NCBI RefSeq assembly: GCF_001613935.1
Contig: NZ_LQCI01000011.1
Span: 119,795-183,794 of the forward strand
Reading direction: 5' to 3'
DNA from: Amycolatopsis regifaucium
GTDB lineage: Bacteria; Actinomycetota; Actinomycetes; Mycobacteriales; Pseudonocardiaceae
Length of the DNA: 64,000 nucleotides
Numbering within the stretch: the stretch's first letter is position 1; each line of letters starts with the position of its first letter. Below, one piece after another: positions 50,888 through 60,254 of the stretch. A program made the position numbers and the translations under genes. The notes below the pieces were generated by a model that saw nothing but the letters and a program-made list of their open reading frames with translations, had not been told where the DNA came from and did no database searches.

Positions 50888-51529
50888 ATGTCCGAAGCCG
50901 CCGCTCGAAGCCCACGCCGCGCCCCCGTCGAACGGCAGCGAGATCCCGAGCGCACCAAGGCGCAGCTCCTGGAGGCGGCGAAAACCGAGTTCGGCGCGAA
51001 GGGGTACGCCGCGGCACGCGTCAGCGAGATCGCCGCGAAGGCGGGTGTGAACAAGCAGCTGATCTCGTACTACTTCGGCGGCAAGGAAGGGCTGTACAAC
51101 GCTCTGACCGCGACGATGGCCGATGACTACGTCGCGGCCTCCGACCACGACCAGCCGTTCGCTGACGTGGTGCGGTTCTTCGCCCAGTCAGCGGTGCGAG
51201 ACCGCGACCTCGCCAAACTGTTCCTCTGGGAGAACCTGACCGACGGGGCACCCGACGCCATCGGCGTCGAAGGGCAGCGGGAGTTTCTTCAACAGCAGGT
51301 CGAGTACATCCGGGCCCGCCAGACCGCAGGCGACCTTCCCCCGGACCTCGACCCGGGGTTCCTGCTGGTGACCTTCATGGCCGCGGCCAGTGCGGCGCTG
51401 GCGCTCCCCCGCGTCGTGCGGCTGGTCACGGGCCAAGACCCCAACTCGGCCGAATTCGCAGAGGCCTACGGCGAACAACTGGCGCGGCTCGTCGACCACC
51501 TCGCGACCGGTCGAGATCAAGAGGCGTGA
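50888..51529 (+). CDS. TetR-family regulator
   Basis: This 213-residue protein has an N-terminal helix-turn-helix at about residues 22-70 (RTKAQLLEAAKTEFGAKGYA, VSEIAAKAGVNKQLISYYFG) and a helical ligand-binding part. It is divergent from the FAD monooxygenase, probably its target. The arrangement resembles substrate-induced drug-modifying or degradation pairs. Ligand unknown. Confidence 0.92.
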   Translation: MSEAAARSPRRAPVERQRDPERTKAQLLEAAKTEFGAKGYAAARVSEIAAKAGVNKQLISYYFGGKEGLYNALTATMADDYVAASDHDQPFADVVRFFAQSAVRDRDLAKLFLWENLTDGAPDAIGVEGQREFLQQQVEYIRARQTAGDLPPDLDPGFLLVTFMAAASAALALPRVVRLVTGQDPNSAEFAEAYGEQLARLVDHLATGRDQEA

Positions 51530-51660
51530 CCGGTCACCTTTGGCGTCAACCTAGGTTGATTTCGCCACCATATCTAGCCCACTGCCAGACCACCATGCCC
51601 CACATGCTGGGTTCGGCGATAGCAAAGGTCCCCCGCTCCCCCGGTGGAAAAGGTTGACTT

Positions 51661-52770
51661 TCAGGGGCGCAGGGGGACGAGATCGTCAGCATGGACGACC
51701 TCGCGGCGCTGTTCGGCGGGAAGGTCGTGGCTGGAGCGGCCGATGAGGTCGGGGAGTTCGTGGGCGTCGAACGCGACGACGCCCCGCGCCACGGTGCGTT
51801 GCCGGAGGTCCACCAGGTCGACGACGTCGCCCGCTTGGAAGTCGCCGTCGATGCCGGTGATCCCGGCGGCGAGCAGGGAGCGGCGGCGCCGGACGACGGC
51901 CGCGACGGCACCGTCGTCGAGGTGGAGTCTCCCGGACGCGCCCGCGGCGTAGCCTAGCCAGAACCGGCGGGCCGACAGGCGGGAGTCCGCGGCGACGAAG
52001 GCCGTGCCCACCTCGGCGGTGGTGAGGGCGCGGGCCGCTTCGGAAGCGGCGGCGAGCAGGACCGGGATGCCGGCGCCGGCGGCGGTGCGGGCCGCGGCGA
52101 GCTTCGAGACCATGCCACCGGTACCGAGCCCGGAGCTCGACATACCGACCGTGATGCCGTCCACATCGGACTCGTCGGCGACCTCGGCTATCTTGCGAGT
52201 GGCGCCGTCACGGGGGTCCCCGTCGTAAAGACCGTCTACATCGGACAACAGGACGAGCCCGTCGGCGCCGATCAGGTGAGCCACGAGGGCGGCGAGCCGG
52301 TCATTGTCGCCGAAGCGGATCTCTTCGGTGGCCACGGTGTCGTTCTCGTTGACCACGGGAACCGCGCCGAGCGCCAGCAGGCGGGTGAACGTGTTCTGCG
52401 CGTTGCGGTAGTGCGAACGACGCACGACGTCGTCCGAAGTCAGCAGAACCTGGCCCACGGTCAGGGAAAACCGGCCGAACGACTCGGCGTAGGCATGGGC
52501 CAGCGCGAGTTGCCCCACGCTGGCGGCGGCCTGCTGGGTGGCGAGGTCGCGTGGTCGTTTGCCGAGCGCGAGCGGCGCAAGTCCCGCGCCGATCGCCCCC
52601 GACGAGACCAGCACGATCTGCGTGCCGCGGGAGACCCGCTCGGCGATCGCGTCGACCAGCGCGTCCAGCCTGGCCACGTCGAGACCGTCACCGGCGGTGG
52701 TCAGCGCGGAGGAACCGACCTTGACGACCACCCGTTTCGCGGCGGCGAGCGCCTCACGGGTCGAGCTCAC
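51661..52770 (-). CDS. proB: Glutamate 5-kinase
   Basis: This 369-residue enzyme phosphorylates glutamate in the first step of proline synthesis. Motifs: [61 protein letters not shown] and [12 protein letters not shown], then a C-terminal PUA domain (about 275-365) involved in proline feedback. Its ATG overlaps the obgE stop by four bases. The obgE-proB order is conserved in actinobacteria. Confidence 0.97.
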   Translation of the reverse strand: MSSTREALAAAKRVVVKVGSSALTTAGDGLDVARLDALVDAIAERVSRGTQIVLVSSGAIGAGLAPLALGKRPRDLATQQAAASVGQLALAHAYAESFGRFSLTVGQVLLTSDDVVRRSHYRNAQNTFTRLLALGAVPVVNENDTVATEEIRFGDNDRLAALVAHLIGADGLVLLSDVDGLYDGDPRDGATRKIAEVADESDVDGITVGMSSSGLGTGGMVSKLAAARTAAGAGIPVLLAAASEAARALTTAEVGTAFVAADSRLSARRFWLGYAAGASGRLHLDDGAVAAVVRRRRSLLAAGITGIDGDFQAGDVVDLVDLRQRTVARGVVAFDAHELPDLIGRSSHDLPAEQRREVVHADDLVPLRP

Positions 52771-54224
52771 TCGTCGTCCGTCTCGTCTTCGGCACCGTCG
52801 GGGCCGTCACGACGGATGCGGCGGGCTTCCTTGCGCTCGGCGGCGCCGATCCGGTTGTTGTTCTCCAGCCGCACATCCGTGCCGCGGCCCGACATGTGCA
52901 CCGCGACGCCGGCCGGGGTCGACGGCTCCCATTCGAACTGGACGTCGCCGATCGTGACCGGGCTGCCGGGTACAGCGCCCTTCTTGGCCAATGCTTCTTC
53001 GACGCCGAGGCGCTGCAGGCGGTCCGCGAGGTAGCCGACGGCCTCGTCGTTGCCGAAGCTCGTCTGGCGGATCCACCGCTCCGGACGGACACCGCGCACG
53101 ATGAAGGCGCCTTCCTCGTCCGGGTCGTGCTCGACGGTGAAGCCCGCGTCGTTGACGGCCATCGGCCGCAGCACGACCTTCTCCGGCTCCGGTTCCGGCT
53201 GCTCGGCGCGGTACTTCTCGACCACGGCGGCGAGCGCGTAGGTCAGTTCCTTCAGGCCCTGCCGCGTCGCCGTGGAGATCTCGAACACGCTGAGCCCGCG
53301 GGCCTCCAGCTCGGGGCGTACGAATTCGGCGAGTTCGGCGGCGTCCGGGACGTCGATCTTGTTGAGCACCACCACACGCGGCCGGTCGGCGAGGTCACCG
53401 CCGAGGCTCGGGGTGTAGCGGGCGAGTTCTTCTTCGAGGGCGTCCATATCGGACACCGGGTCCCGGCCGGGTTCGAAGGTGGCGCAGTCGATGACGTGCA
53501 CCAGCACCGCGCACCGCTCGATGTGGCGCAGGAAGTCGAGGCCGAGGCCCTTGCCCTCGCTCGCGCCGGGGATTAGGCCGGGGACGTCGGCCATGGTGAA
53601 CACGGTCGATCCGGCGGTGATCACGCCCAGGTTCGGTACCAGGGTGGTGAACGGGTAGTCGGCGATCTTCGGCTTGGCCGCGGACAGCACCGAGATCAGC
53701 GACGACTTGCCCGCCGACGGGAAGCCCAGCAGGCCGACGTCGGCGACGGACCGGAGTTCCAGAACGAGGTCGCGGCTCTCCCCCGGCTCGCCCAGCAGCG
53801 CGAATCCGGGGGCCTTGCGGGCGTTGGAGGCCAGCGACGCGTTGCCGAGCCCTCCACGGCCGCCCTGCGCGGCGACGAAGGTGGTGCCGGGGCCGACCAG
53901 GTCGGCCAGGATCTCGCCGTCCTCGGTCATCACGACGGTGCCGGACGGAACGCGCAGTTCCAGCGTTTCCCCCGCCGCGCCGGCGCGGTTTCCACCCTGG
54001 CCCATCTTGCCGTTGCCGGCGCGGGCGTTGGGGCGGAAGTGAAAGTCGAGCAGGGTGTGGACGTTGGGGTCGACGATCAGCAGGACGTCGCCGCCGTTGC
54101 CGCCGTTTCCACCGTCCGGGCCGCCGAGGGGTTTGAACTTCTCGCGGTGCACCGAGGCGCAGCCGTTCCCACCGTCGCCGGCGGTCAGATGGATCACCGC
54201 GCGGTCCACGAAACGGGACGCCAT
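52767..54224 (-). CDS. obgE: Obg/CgtA GTPase
   Basis: This 485-residue 50S-associated GTPase has a glycine-rich Obg domain (1-158: [25 protein letters not shown]), a G domain with P-loop GFPSAGKS (167-174), [14 protein letters not shown] and NKIDVP, and an actinobacterial OCT domain (about 345-430) with a charged tail. It links ribosome assembly to growth and, in Streptomyces, to development. It follows rpmA in the rplU-rpmA-obgE-proB order, but a strong terminator and repeats intervene, so it probably has its own promoter. Confidence 0.97.
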   Translation of the reverse strand: MASRFVDRAVIHLTAGDGGNGCASVHREKFKPLGGPDGGNGGNGGDVLLIVDPNVHTLLDFHFRPNARAGNGKMGQGGNRAGAAGETLELRVPSGTVVMTEDGEILADLVGPGTTFVAAQGGRGGLGNASLASNARKAPGFALLGEPGESRDLVLELRSVADVGLLGFPSAGKSSLISVLSAAKPKIADYPFTTLVPNLGVITAGSTVFTMADVPGLIPGASEGKGLGLDFLRHIERCAVLVHVIDCATFEPGRDPVSDMDALEEELARYTPSLGGDLADRPRVVVLNKIDVPDAAELAEFVRPELEARGLSVFEISTATRQGLKELTYALAAVVEKYRAEQPEPEPEKVVLRPMAVNDAGFTVEHDPDEEGAFIVRGVRPERWIRQTSFGNDEAVGYLADRLQRLGVEEALAKKGAVPGSPVTIGDVQFEWEPSTPAGVAVHMSGRGTDVRLENNNRIGAAERKEARRIRRDGPDGAEDETDDE

Positions 54225-54254
54225 GACTTGCCTCTATTCACTCGCACTGTGTCT

Positions 54255-54286
54255 TTCGAAAGACAGGGGGTCATTCGAAAGACAGG
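54255..54286 (-). promoter_or_regulatory. 13-bp direct repeats upstream of obgE
   Basis: TTCGAAAGACAGG occurs at 54255-54267 and 54274-54286, 19 bp apart. The first copy is part of a perfect 14-bp palindrome, GTCTTTCGAAAGAC (54251-54264). They lie 27-62 bp upstream of the obgE start, right where a promoter or operator would be. Confidence 0.45.
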
Positions 54287-54300
54287 AACATACAAAACAA

Positions 54301-54339
54301 ACGAGGGGTGGGCCCGGATATTCCGGCCCCACCCCTCGT
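54301..54339 (-). terminator. Intrinsic terminator of rplU-rpmA
   Basis: On the minus strand, about 14 GC-rich pairs (54325-54339 with 54301-54314, core GAGGGGTGGG/CCCACCCCTC) close a ten-base loop. It is followed by TTTGTTTTGT. It lies 27 bp after the rpmA stop, so it ends the ribosomal-protein transcript. Confidence 0.9.
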
Positions 54340-54365
54340 CAGAGGTTCTTGCTCGAAGCCGAAAC

Positions 54366-54623
54366 TCAGGCTTCGGACGGCACGATGTTGACCGTCTTGC
54401 GGCCACGCTTCTCGCCGAACTGGACCGCACCGGCGGCCAGCGCGAACAGCGTGTCGTCGCCGCCACGGCCGACGTTCACGCCGGGGTGGAACTTGGTGCC
54501 ACGCTGGCGGATGAGGATCTCGCCGGCGTTGACTTCCTGGCCGCCGTACCGCTTGACGCCCAGCCGCTGCGCGTTCGAATCGCGACCGTTGCGGGAGCTG
54601 GACGCACCCTTCTTGTGAGCCAT
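54366..54623 (-). CDS. rpmA: 50S ribosomal protein L27
   Basis: This 85-residue protein begins [20 protein letters not shown], the conserved L27 N-terminus that reaches into the peptidyl-transferase centre. [22 protein letters not shown] follows. The start directly gives the mature-type sequence without a leader to be cleaved. It follows rplU by 27 bp. Confidence 0.99.
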   Translation of the reverse strand: MAHKKGASSSRNGRDSNAQRLGVKRYGGQEVNAGEILIRQRGTKFHPGVNVGRGGDDTLFALAAGAVQFGEKRGRKTVNIVPSEA

Positions 54624-54650
54624 CGCTCAGCCTCTCCCTGAAGATCCGAA

Positions 54651-54965
54651 TTACTTGCTGATGCCGGTGACCTCGACGCGGGTCAGCTTCTGCCGGTGAC
54701 CCTGACGCTTGTGGTAGCCGGTCTTGTTCTTGAACTTGTGGATCCGGATCTTCGGACCCTTGGTCTGCTCGACGACCTTGCCGGTGACCGAGACCTTCGC
54801 CAGTGCGTCGGCGTCCGTGGTGACGTCGCCACCGTCCACAAAGAGGACTGCGGGGAAGGTGTGCTCGGTACCGGGCTCGCCTTCGAGCTTCTCGACCTCG
54901 ACGACGTCGCCGACGGCCACCTTGTACTGCTTGCCGCCAGTCTTGACGATCGCGTACGCCGACAC
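54651..54965 (-). CDS. rplU: 50S ribosomal protein L21
   Basis: This 104-residue protein carries [24 protein letters not shown] at the N-terminus, and [21 protein letters not shown] and TRVEVTGI at the end, all L21 hallmarks. GTG 54965 after AGGAGA gives normal length; an ATG 24 bp upstream would add eight residues and is less likely. It is the first gene of the short ribosomal-protein unit after rne. Confidence 0.98.
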   Translation of the reverse strand: MSAYAIVKTGGKQYKVAVGDVVEVEKLEGEPGTEHTFPAVLFVDGGDVTTDADALAKVSVTGKVVEQTKGPKIRIHKFKNKTGYHKRQGHRQKLTRVEVTGISK

Positions 54966-55088
54966 GGAAGTCTCCTGCTTACTCGACAACGGGTGGGGGC
55001 TTGCGTGACCGGCCCGCCGGATTTCTCTCGGCGGTCCAAGGTCTGCGCAAGGTGCCCGCTCTAGGTGCGGGCCGTTCTACAGGTTACG

Positions 55089-55123
55089 GGGGGCTCCCCG
55101 GTGCGATCACACCGGGGTGCCCC
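55089..55123 (-). terminator. Hairpin after rne
   Basis: GGGGCTCCCCGGTG pairs with CACCGGGGTGCCCC over CGATCA, with one T/T mismatch. It begins 8 bp after the rne stop. There is no T-run on the minus strand, so it may be a partial terminator or protect the 3' end. Confidence 0.65.
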
Positions 55124-55130
55124 TACGTGT

Positions 55131-58100
55131 TCACTGGCTGTTTTCGGACGCCTTGACCGGGGGACCCGCGGGCCGTGAGGCGGCCCGTCGCGGACGACGG
55201 CGGGTGGTGGAGCGGCCGGCGGGGGCCGGGACGTCCACCTCAGGGCCGGTCTCCTCCTGAGCCACCGGCGCCTCGGTCACCGGGACCTCGGGAGCCTCGG
55301 GCTCAGGGCCCGATTCCCCGACGACGGCGATCTCTTCTTCGCGCACGGCCGGCACCTCGTCGTCCGAGGTCGTCACCGGTTCACCGGCGAGTTCGGTCGC
55401 GGGGGCCTCGGCGACCGGCTCGGAAACCGGCTCAGCCGCGGCCTCGGCCGCCTGTTCGACGGTCGCCTCGGCAACGACGTCCGTGGTCTCCTGCACCGGC
55501 TCAGCGGCCTTCTCAGCCGCCTGCGGAGCGTGTCCGTCGAGCGCGGCACCCTCGCCGTTCTCGATGACCTCGTGCGGGTGCTCGCCCTTGGCGGCCTTGG
55601 CGGCGTTGGCGACGGCCTGGACCGCCGAGACCACCGATTCACGGTGGCCGGAGCTCGGCGGGACCTCGGCCTTGGCGGCCGCGGGCTCGTTCTGCGCCTG
55701 GTCTTCGCCCTTGCCACGGCCACGGGACCGGCGGGAGCCCTGCTCCTTGCCGCCCCCGCCACCGCCACTGCCACCGCCGTGGCTGTGGCCGTTGCCGCCA
55801 CCGGCGGTGCGCTGAGGCTCGGTCGAGACGACCACGCCGCGGCCCTTGCAGTGCTCACACGGTGTCGAGAACGCCTCGAGCAGCCCGGTGCCGATCTTCT
55901 TGCGGGTCATCTGCACCAGGCCGAGCGAGGTGACCTCGGCGACCTGGTGGCGGGTGCGGTCACGGCCGAGGCATTCGGTCAGACGACGCAGGACCAGCTC
56001 ACGGTTGGATTCGAGCACCATGTCGATGAAGTCGATGACGATGATGCCACCGATGTCCCGGAGCCGGAGCTGGCGGACGATCTCTTCCGCCGACTCCAGG
56101 TTGTTCCTGGTCACCGTCTCCTCGAGGTTTCCACCCGATCCGGTGAACTTGCCGGTGTTGACGTCGATGACCGTCATCGCTTCGGTGCGATCGATGACCA
56201 GGTAACCGCCCGAGGGCAGCCAGACCTTGCGGTCCAGCGCCTTGGTGATCTGCTCGTCGATCCGGTGGTCGGCGAAGGCCGAGCCGGTGCCGGTGTACCG
56301 CTTGACGCGATCCGCCAGGTCCGGCGCCACGTGCTGCACGTAGTTGTAGATGGTGTCCCAGGCCTTGTCGCCCTGGATCTCCAGTTTGGCGAAGTCCTCG
56401 GTGAACAGGTCACGCACGACCTTGACCAGCAGGTCCGGCTCTTCGTAGAGCATGACGGGGGCACTGTTCTTCTTGCCGCCGTTGCCCGCTTCGGCCTTCT
56501 CCTTGATGACGTCCCACTGCGCCTTGAGGCGGCGGACGTCGCGGTCCAGCTCCTCCTCGCTGATGCCCTCGGAGGCGGTGCGGATGATCACACCGGCGTC
56601 CTCGGGGACGATGCGCTTGAGGATGTCCTTCAGCCGGCGGCGCTCGTTCTCCGGCAGCTTCCGGGAGATACCGGTGGCGCCGCCCGCAGGCACGTACACC
56701 AGGAAGCGGCCCGGCAGCGAGATCTGCGTGGTCAGCCGGGCACCCTTGTGCCCGACCGGGTCCTTGGTGACCTGGACCAGCACGGAGTCGCCGGTGGAGA
56801 GCGCCTGCTCGATCTTGCGGGCCTTGCCCTCGAGACCGGCGGCGTCCCAGTCGACCTCACCGGCGTAGAGCACGGCGTTGCGGCCGCGGCCGATGTCGAT
56901 GAAGGCGGCCTCCATCGAGGGCAGCACGTTCTGCACGCGGCCGAGGTAGACGTTGCCGACGATCGAGCCGGTGCCCGACGACGTCACGAAGTGCTCGCAC
57001 AGGACACCGTCCTCGAGCACGCCGATCTGCGTGGAGTCGCCCTTCTCGGCGACGACCATGGTGCGCTCGACCGACTCGCGGCGAGCGAGGAACTCGGCCT
57101 CGGACAGGATCGGCGCACGACGACGGCCGGCTTCCCGGCCGTCCCGGCGGCGCTGGCGCTTGGCCTCGAGCCGGGTCGAGCCGCGCACGCTGCGGACCTC
57201 GTCCCTGGCGGGACGCTCGGTCTCGGCGGCCTTGGCCTGACGCACGTGGACGACCGTATTGGGCGGGTCGTCGGGGGTGGTTTCGGCGGTGTCGTCGCCG
57301 TCCCCGCCCTTGCGACGGCGGCGGCGACGGCGGCGCTTGCTGCCGTTGTCGGAATCGCCGTCGTTGTCCGGATCGGACTCGGCCGACGCCTCTTCGGCGG
57401 TCTCGGACTCGGCCTCTTCGGCCTCGGTGTCCTTGACGTCCTTGTCCGTCTTGTCGGTGCGGTCCTTGCCACGCGGCTGACGGCCACGCGGAGTCTCGGA
57501 CGCCTCTTCGTCGTTCTCGGAGTCGGCCGAGTTCTCGTCGCCGCCCTTGCCACGGCCACGCCCGCGACGTCCGCGACGGCGGCGGCGGCGGCTGTTGGCG
57601 TCGTCACCGTCCTCGTCGGCACCGTCCTGGCTATCGGCCTGCTCGGTCTGCGTCTCGTCCTCATCGGAGGAGATCTCTTCGGTCTCGGCGAAGGACGGCT
57701 CCGGTCGGCGGGCGGGCTTCGCCGCGACTGGCTCCGGCGGCAGGAAGATCGGCGACGGCGCCGCGAAGACCGGGACGTGCACGGCGGCCCTCGACGGCCG
57801 GGTCGTCCGCTGCGGCGGCTCCGGCGTCACCGGGGCGGCCAGCGCGGGCGGAACCCGCCGGGAGGATGCCTCGGCCTGCGGAGCGGGCTCAGCCTTAACC
57901 TCGGCCTGGACCTCGGGCTTCGTCTCCACCTCGGGCTCGGGCGCGGCCGGAACCTCGGCGACGGGGCTCTCGACAACAGGAGGCTCGGCGGCCGGCGCCG
58001 CTTCGGCGGTCTTGGGCTCGTCTCCGCCGGTGAGGGCTTCGGCGAGCTTGATGGCCACATCGCGGGTGACGCTGGACTGCGCGCTACGAACGGTCTCGCC

Positions 58101-58256
58101 GAGCTCACCGAGCTTGGCCATCAGTTCCCGGCTGTTGGATCCCAGGAGCTTCGCCAGGGCGTGCACCCGGATCCGGGGAGGCAGTTCGGCCAGCTGGCCT
58201 GCGATGGGTGTGGCGGTATTCCCGCCGGTGACGGCGGGTGTGTCCGCGTTCGACAT
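55131..58256 (-). CDS. rne: Ribonuclease E/G
   Basis: This 1041-residue endoribonuclease processes rRNA and mRNA. The catalytic core (about 390-820) starts with the S1 domain (GSIVGNVYLGRVQNVLPSM). The metal-binding aspartates lie in TVIDVNTGKFTG (near 697) and GIIVIDFIDM, and the zinc-link CEHCKGRG (near 802). Before it lies a 390-residue disordered region with alternating acidic runs and [18 protein letters not shown] basic patches. After it is an Ala/Glu/Pro-rich tail with GGGNGHSHGGGSGGGGGG. The N-terminal extension is typical of high-GC actinobacteria. GGAGGAG precedes ATG. Confidence 0.96.
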   Translation of the reverse strand: MSNADTPAVTGGNTATPIAGQLAELPPRIRVHALAKLLGSNSRELMAKLGELGETVRSAQSSVTRDVAIKLAEALTGGDEPKTAEAAPAAEPPVVESPVAEVPAAPEPEVETKPEVQAEVKAEPAPQAEASSRRVPPALAAPVTPEPPQRTTRPSRAAVHVPVFAAPSPIFLPPEPVAAKPARRPEPSFAETEEISSDEDETQTEQADSQDGADEDGDDANSRRRRRRGRRGRGRGKGGDENSADSENDEEASETPRGRQPRGKDRTDKTDKDVKDTEAEEAESETAEEASAESDPDNDGDSDNGSKRRRRRRRRKGGDGDDTAETTPDDPPNTVVHVRQAKAAETERPARDEVRSVRGSTRLEAKRQRRRDGREAGRRRAPILSEAEFLARRESVERTMVVAEKGDSTQIGVLEDGVLCEHFVTSSGTGSIVGNVYLGRVQNVLPSMEAAFIDIGRGRNAVLYAGEVDWDAAGLEGKARKIEQALSTGDSVLVQVTKDPVGHKGARLTTQISLPGRFLVYVPAGGATGISRKLPENERRRLKDILKRIVPEDAGVIIRTASEGISEEELDRDVRRLKAQWDVIKEKAEAGNGGKKNSAPVMLYEEPDLLVKVVRDLFTEDFAKLEIQGDKAWDTIYNYVQHVAPDLADRVKRYTGTGSAFADHRIDEQITKALDRKVWLPSGGYLVIDRTEAMTVIDVNTGKFTGSGGNLEETVTRNNLESAEEIVRQLRLRDIGGIIVIDFIDMVLESNRELVLRRLTECLGRDRTRHQVAEVTSLGLVQMTRKKIGTGLLEAFSTPCEHCKGRGVVVSTEPQRTAGGGNGHSHGGGSGGGGGGKEQGSRRSRGRGKGEDQAQNEPAAAKAEVPPSSGHRESVVSAVQAVANAAKAAKGEHPHEVIENGEGAALDGHAPQAAEKAAEPVQETTDVVAEATVEQAAEAAAEPVSEPVAEAPATELAGEPVTTSDDEVPAVREEEIAVVGESGPEPEAPEVPVTEAPVAQEETGPEVDVPAPAGRSTTRRRPRRAASRPAGPPVKASENSQ

Positions 58257-58782
58257 ATATCTCCTCCGCCCCCGGGCGCGTCGGCTGGCTCACACCGGCT
58301 CGACGCGGCCGCGCAGGGGCCCCTTTCTGTTCGTTCCGCCGTGGTGGTCACCAGCAGCGGGAATCCTTGCCCGGACCGCGACGGCGCCGGGTTGTCCAAG
58401 CGCCGCATACGGCTGAAGGTCTGCTCGGCGGAGCGCTGGCCACGTTCGCGACATCGGGCCGCCCGCCACGTCGTCGAGCCGCCTCGGAAGGCGGCGACGC
58501 GTGTGGAGGATGTGCAGCACACCACCGGGCCACGAGACCGCGGGCGCCACCTCTCACGTGTGCCCATCGGCCAGCGGCCACCGCGAGTATCCCACACACC
58601 GGCCCCACTCCGGTGTACTCGGTGCCACAGGCCTGACTCCCGGGCGCGCCGCGACCACCGGCCGGGGGAACTTCGCGGCAGAGCTTGTCGACCCGGCCGA
58701 GGGTGGCTAGCGTGCCGCTCGGGAGTGCCGAAGCCCAGGCCGAGGCGATCCCCGTAGTCCCTGTTCTCCGGTGGGAGGTCGT
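58257..58782. other. Long gene-free region between rne and the subtilase gene
   Basis: These 526 bp lie between two divergent genes. No conserved frame on either strand looks like a protein. The rne side may be a long 5' untranslated region, since RNase E mRNAs in other bacteria carry long self-cleaved leaders. GC-rich inverted segments are present (for example around 58475-58500), but I recognise no known RNA family. The subtilase ribosome site GGGAGG is at 58773-58778. Confidence 0.6.
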
Positions 58783-60213
58783 GTGTCCCTGCTGGGGCGG
58801 TCCCTGCGAGCGGCCGTATGCGCCTTCGTGGTGCTCTGCGGTTCGGTCGTCGCCGCCACGACGGCCGAAGCGGAGTCATCTTGTCATCCCGTAGGCCGGG
58901 CGCTGCGTTACGTCGTCGCCTTCGACCGGGGTACCTCCGAAGCCGAGGCGAAGGCGGCCGTCACCGCTGCCTGCGGCAGCCAGACGATCTACTACCCGCA
59001 GATCGCGGTGGCCGTCGCGACCTCGGCCGACCGGGACTTCGCGGAGCTGGTCCGGCCCGCCGCGGCGTTCAGCGCGCAGGCGGAACGGCTGGCGGTCCAG
59101 CGGGCGAACGGGAGACCGTCGGCCAGGTCGACGCCCGCGCGCGCGGAGCTCGAACCGACCGATCCGGCGAAGGTGCCCAAGGCCGATCGCACCGGCGAGC
59201 AGTGGGACATGCGCGCGATCGGCGCCGACAAGGCCCGCGCGATCGAGCGGGGCAGCAAGGACGTCGTCGTCGGCGTCCTCGACTCCGGGGTCGACCCTGT
59301 CCACCCCGAACTGACGACCGCGCTCGACCCCGCCAAATCGGCGGGCTGCCTCACCGGCGCCCCCGACCGGAACTGGGCCGCGACGACGTCGGCGCACGGC
59401 ACCCACGTCGCGGGAATCATCGCCGCGGCCGATGACGGCAAGGGCGTCACCGGGGTGGCGCCCGGGGTGCGGATCGCCTCGGTGAAGGTGATCGACGATC
59501 GCGGCTACGCCGATCCCGAGGCCGCCGTCTGCGGCCTGATGTGGGCCGCGTCACAGAACATGACGGTGACGAACAGCAGCTACTTCGTCGATCCGTGGTC
59601 GCTCTCGTGCGCCCACGATGACGAACGGGGCGTGGTGAACGAGGTCATGGCGCGTGCGGTCGAGTACGCGACCTCGGCGGGCACCCTCAACATCGCGGCG
59701 GCGACCAACGAGGCCGCCGGGCTGGTGCCGTCCCCCCGATCGGGTGTTCGGGCGCGGACCGACGGCTGCCAGGCGCTGCCCGCCGGCCTGCGAGACGTCG
59801 TGGCGGTGTCGTCCGTGAGCGCGGAGCGGATCAAGGCGGGCTACAGCTCGTACGGGCTGGGCGTGATCGACGTGACCGCTCCCGGCGGCGAGGCCGGGCA
59901 GTGCGTGCTTTCGACCGTTCCCGGCGGGTACGCGCCGTTGTGCGGGACGTCGATGGCGGCGCCGCATGTCGCCGGTGTCACCGCGTTGCTCGCTTCGGAG
60001 CACCCAGGCTACAGCGCCCGGCAGCTGAAGCGGACGCTGGACGCGCAGGCGACGCCGATCGCCTGCCCCGCCGACTACGACCTCACCGGTGACGGCTCGC
60101 AAGACGCGTACTGCACCGGGTACGCGGGATTCAACGGCTTCTACGGACATGGGATGGTCGACGCGCTGGCCGCGGTGGCGCCGAAGCCGGGCGTTCCGTC
60201 CTCGGCCCGGTGA
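58783..60213 (+). CDS. Secreted subtilisin-like serine peptidase (S8)
   Basis: This 476-residue protease has a signal peptide (about 1-30, ending TAEA), an I9-like propeptide region (about 35-110) and the S8 domain. The catalytic triad is D167 (VLDSGVD), H205 (AHGTHVAG) and S390 (GTSMAAPHVAG), with oxyanion N310. Five extra cysteine-containing loops suggest disulfides. GTG 58783 after GGGAGG is chosen over an in-frame GTG 12 bp upstream. It lacks a C-terminal membrane anchor, so it is not a mycosin; it should be a free extracellular protease. Confidence 0.94.
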   Translation: MSLLGRSLRAAVCAFVVLCGSVVAATTAEAESSCHPVGRALRYVVAFDRGTSEAEAKAAVTAACGSQTIYYPQIAVAVATSADRDFAELVRPAAAFSAQAERLAVQRANGRPSARSTPARAELEPTDPAKVPKADRTGEQWDMRAIGADKARAIERGSKDVVVGVLDSGVDPVHPELTTALDPAKSAGCLTGAPDRNWAATTSAHGTHVAGIIAAADDGKGVTGVAPGVRIASVKVIDDRGYADPEAAVCGLMWAASQNMTVTNSSYFVDPWSLSCAHDDERGVVNEVMARAVEYATSAGTLNIAAATNEAAGLVPSPRSGVRARTDGCQALPAGLRDVVAVSSVSAERIKAGYSSYGLGVIDVTAPGGEAGQCVLSTVPGGYAPLCGTSMAAPHVAGVTALLASEHPGYSARQLKRTLDAQATPIACPADYDLTGDGSQDAYCTGYAGFNGFYGHGMVDALAAVAPKPGVPSSAR

Positions 60214-60224
60214 GTTCCGGCCTT

Positions 60225-60248
60225 CCGCATTCAGTCCTCTAAATGCGG
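60225..60248. repeat. 24-bp palindromic intergenic repeat
   Basis: CCGCATT (60225-60231) and AATGCGG (60242-60248) flank CAGTCCTCTA. The unit matches 20 of 24 bases of the repeat at 6195-6218. It lies between the convergent subtilase and ABC permease genes and could act as a weak terminator. Confidence 0.6.
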
Positions 60249-60254
60249 AGTGGG

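Noticed and set aside
51530..51660. Possible small gene in the gap between TetR and proB
   Set aside because: No frame with a ribosome site or conserved pattern is visible in these 131 bp.
55530..58757. Very long open frame antisense to rne
   Set aside because: It mirrors the rne codons, is low-complexity, and has no recognisable domain. High-GC genes commonly leave such open antisense frames.
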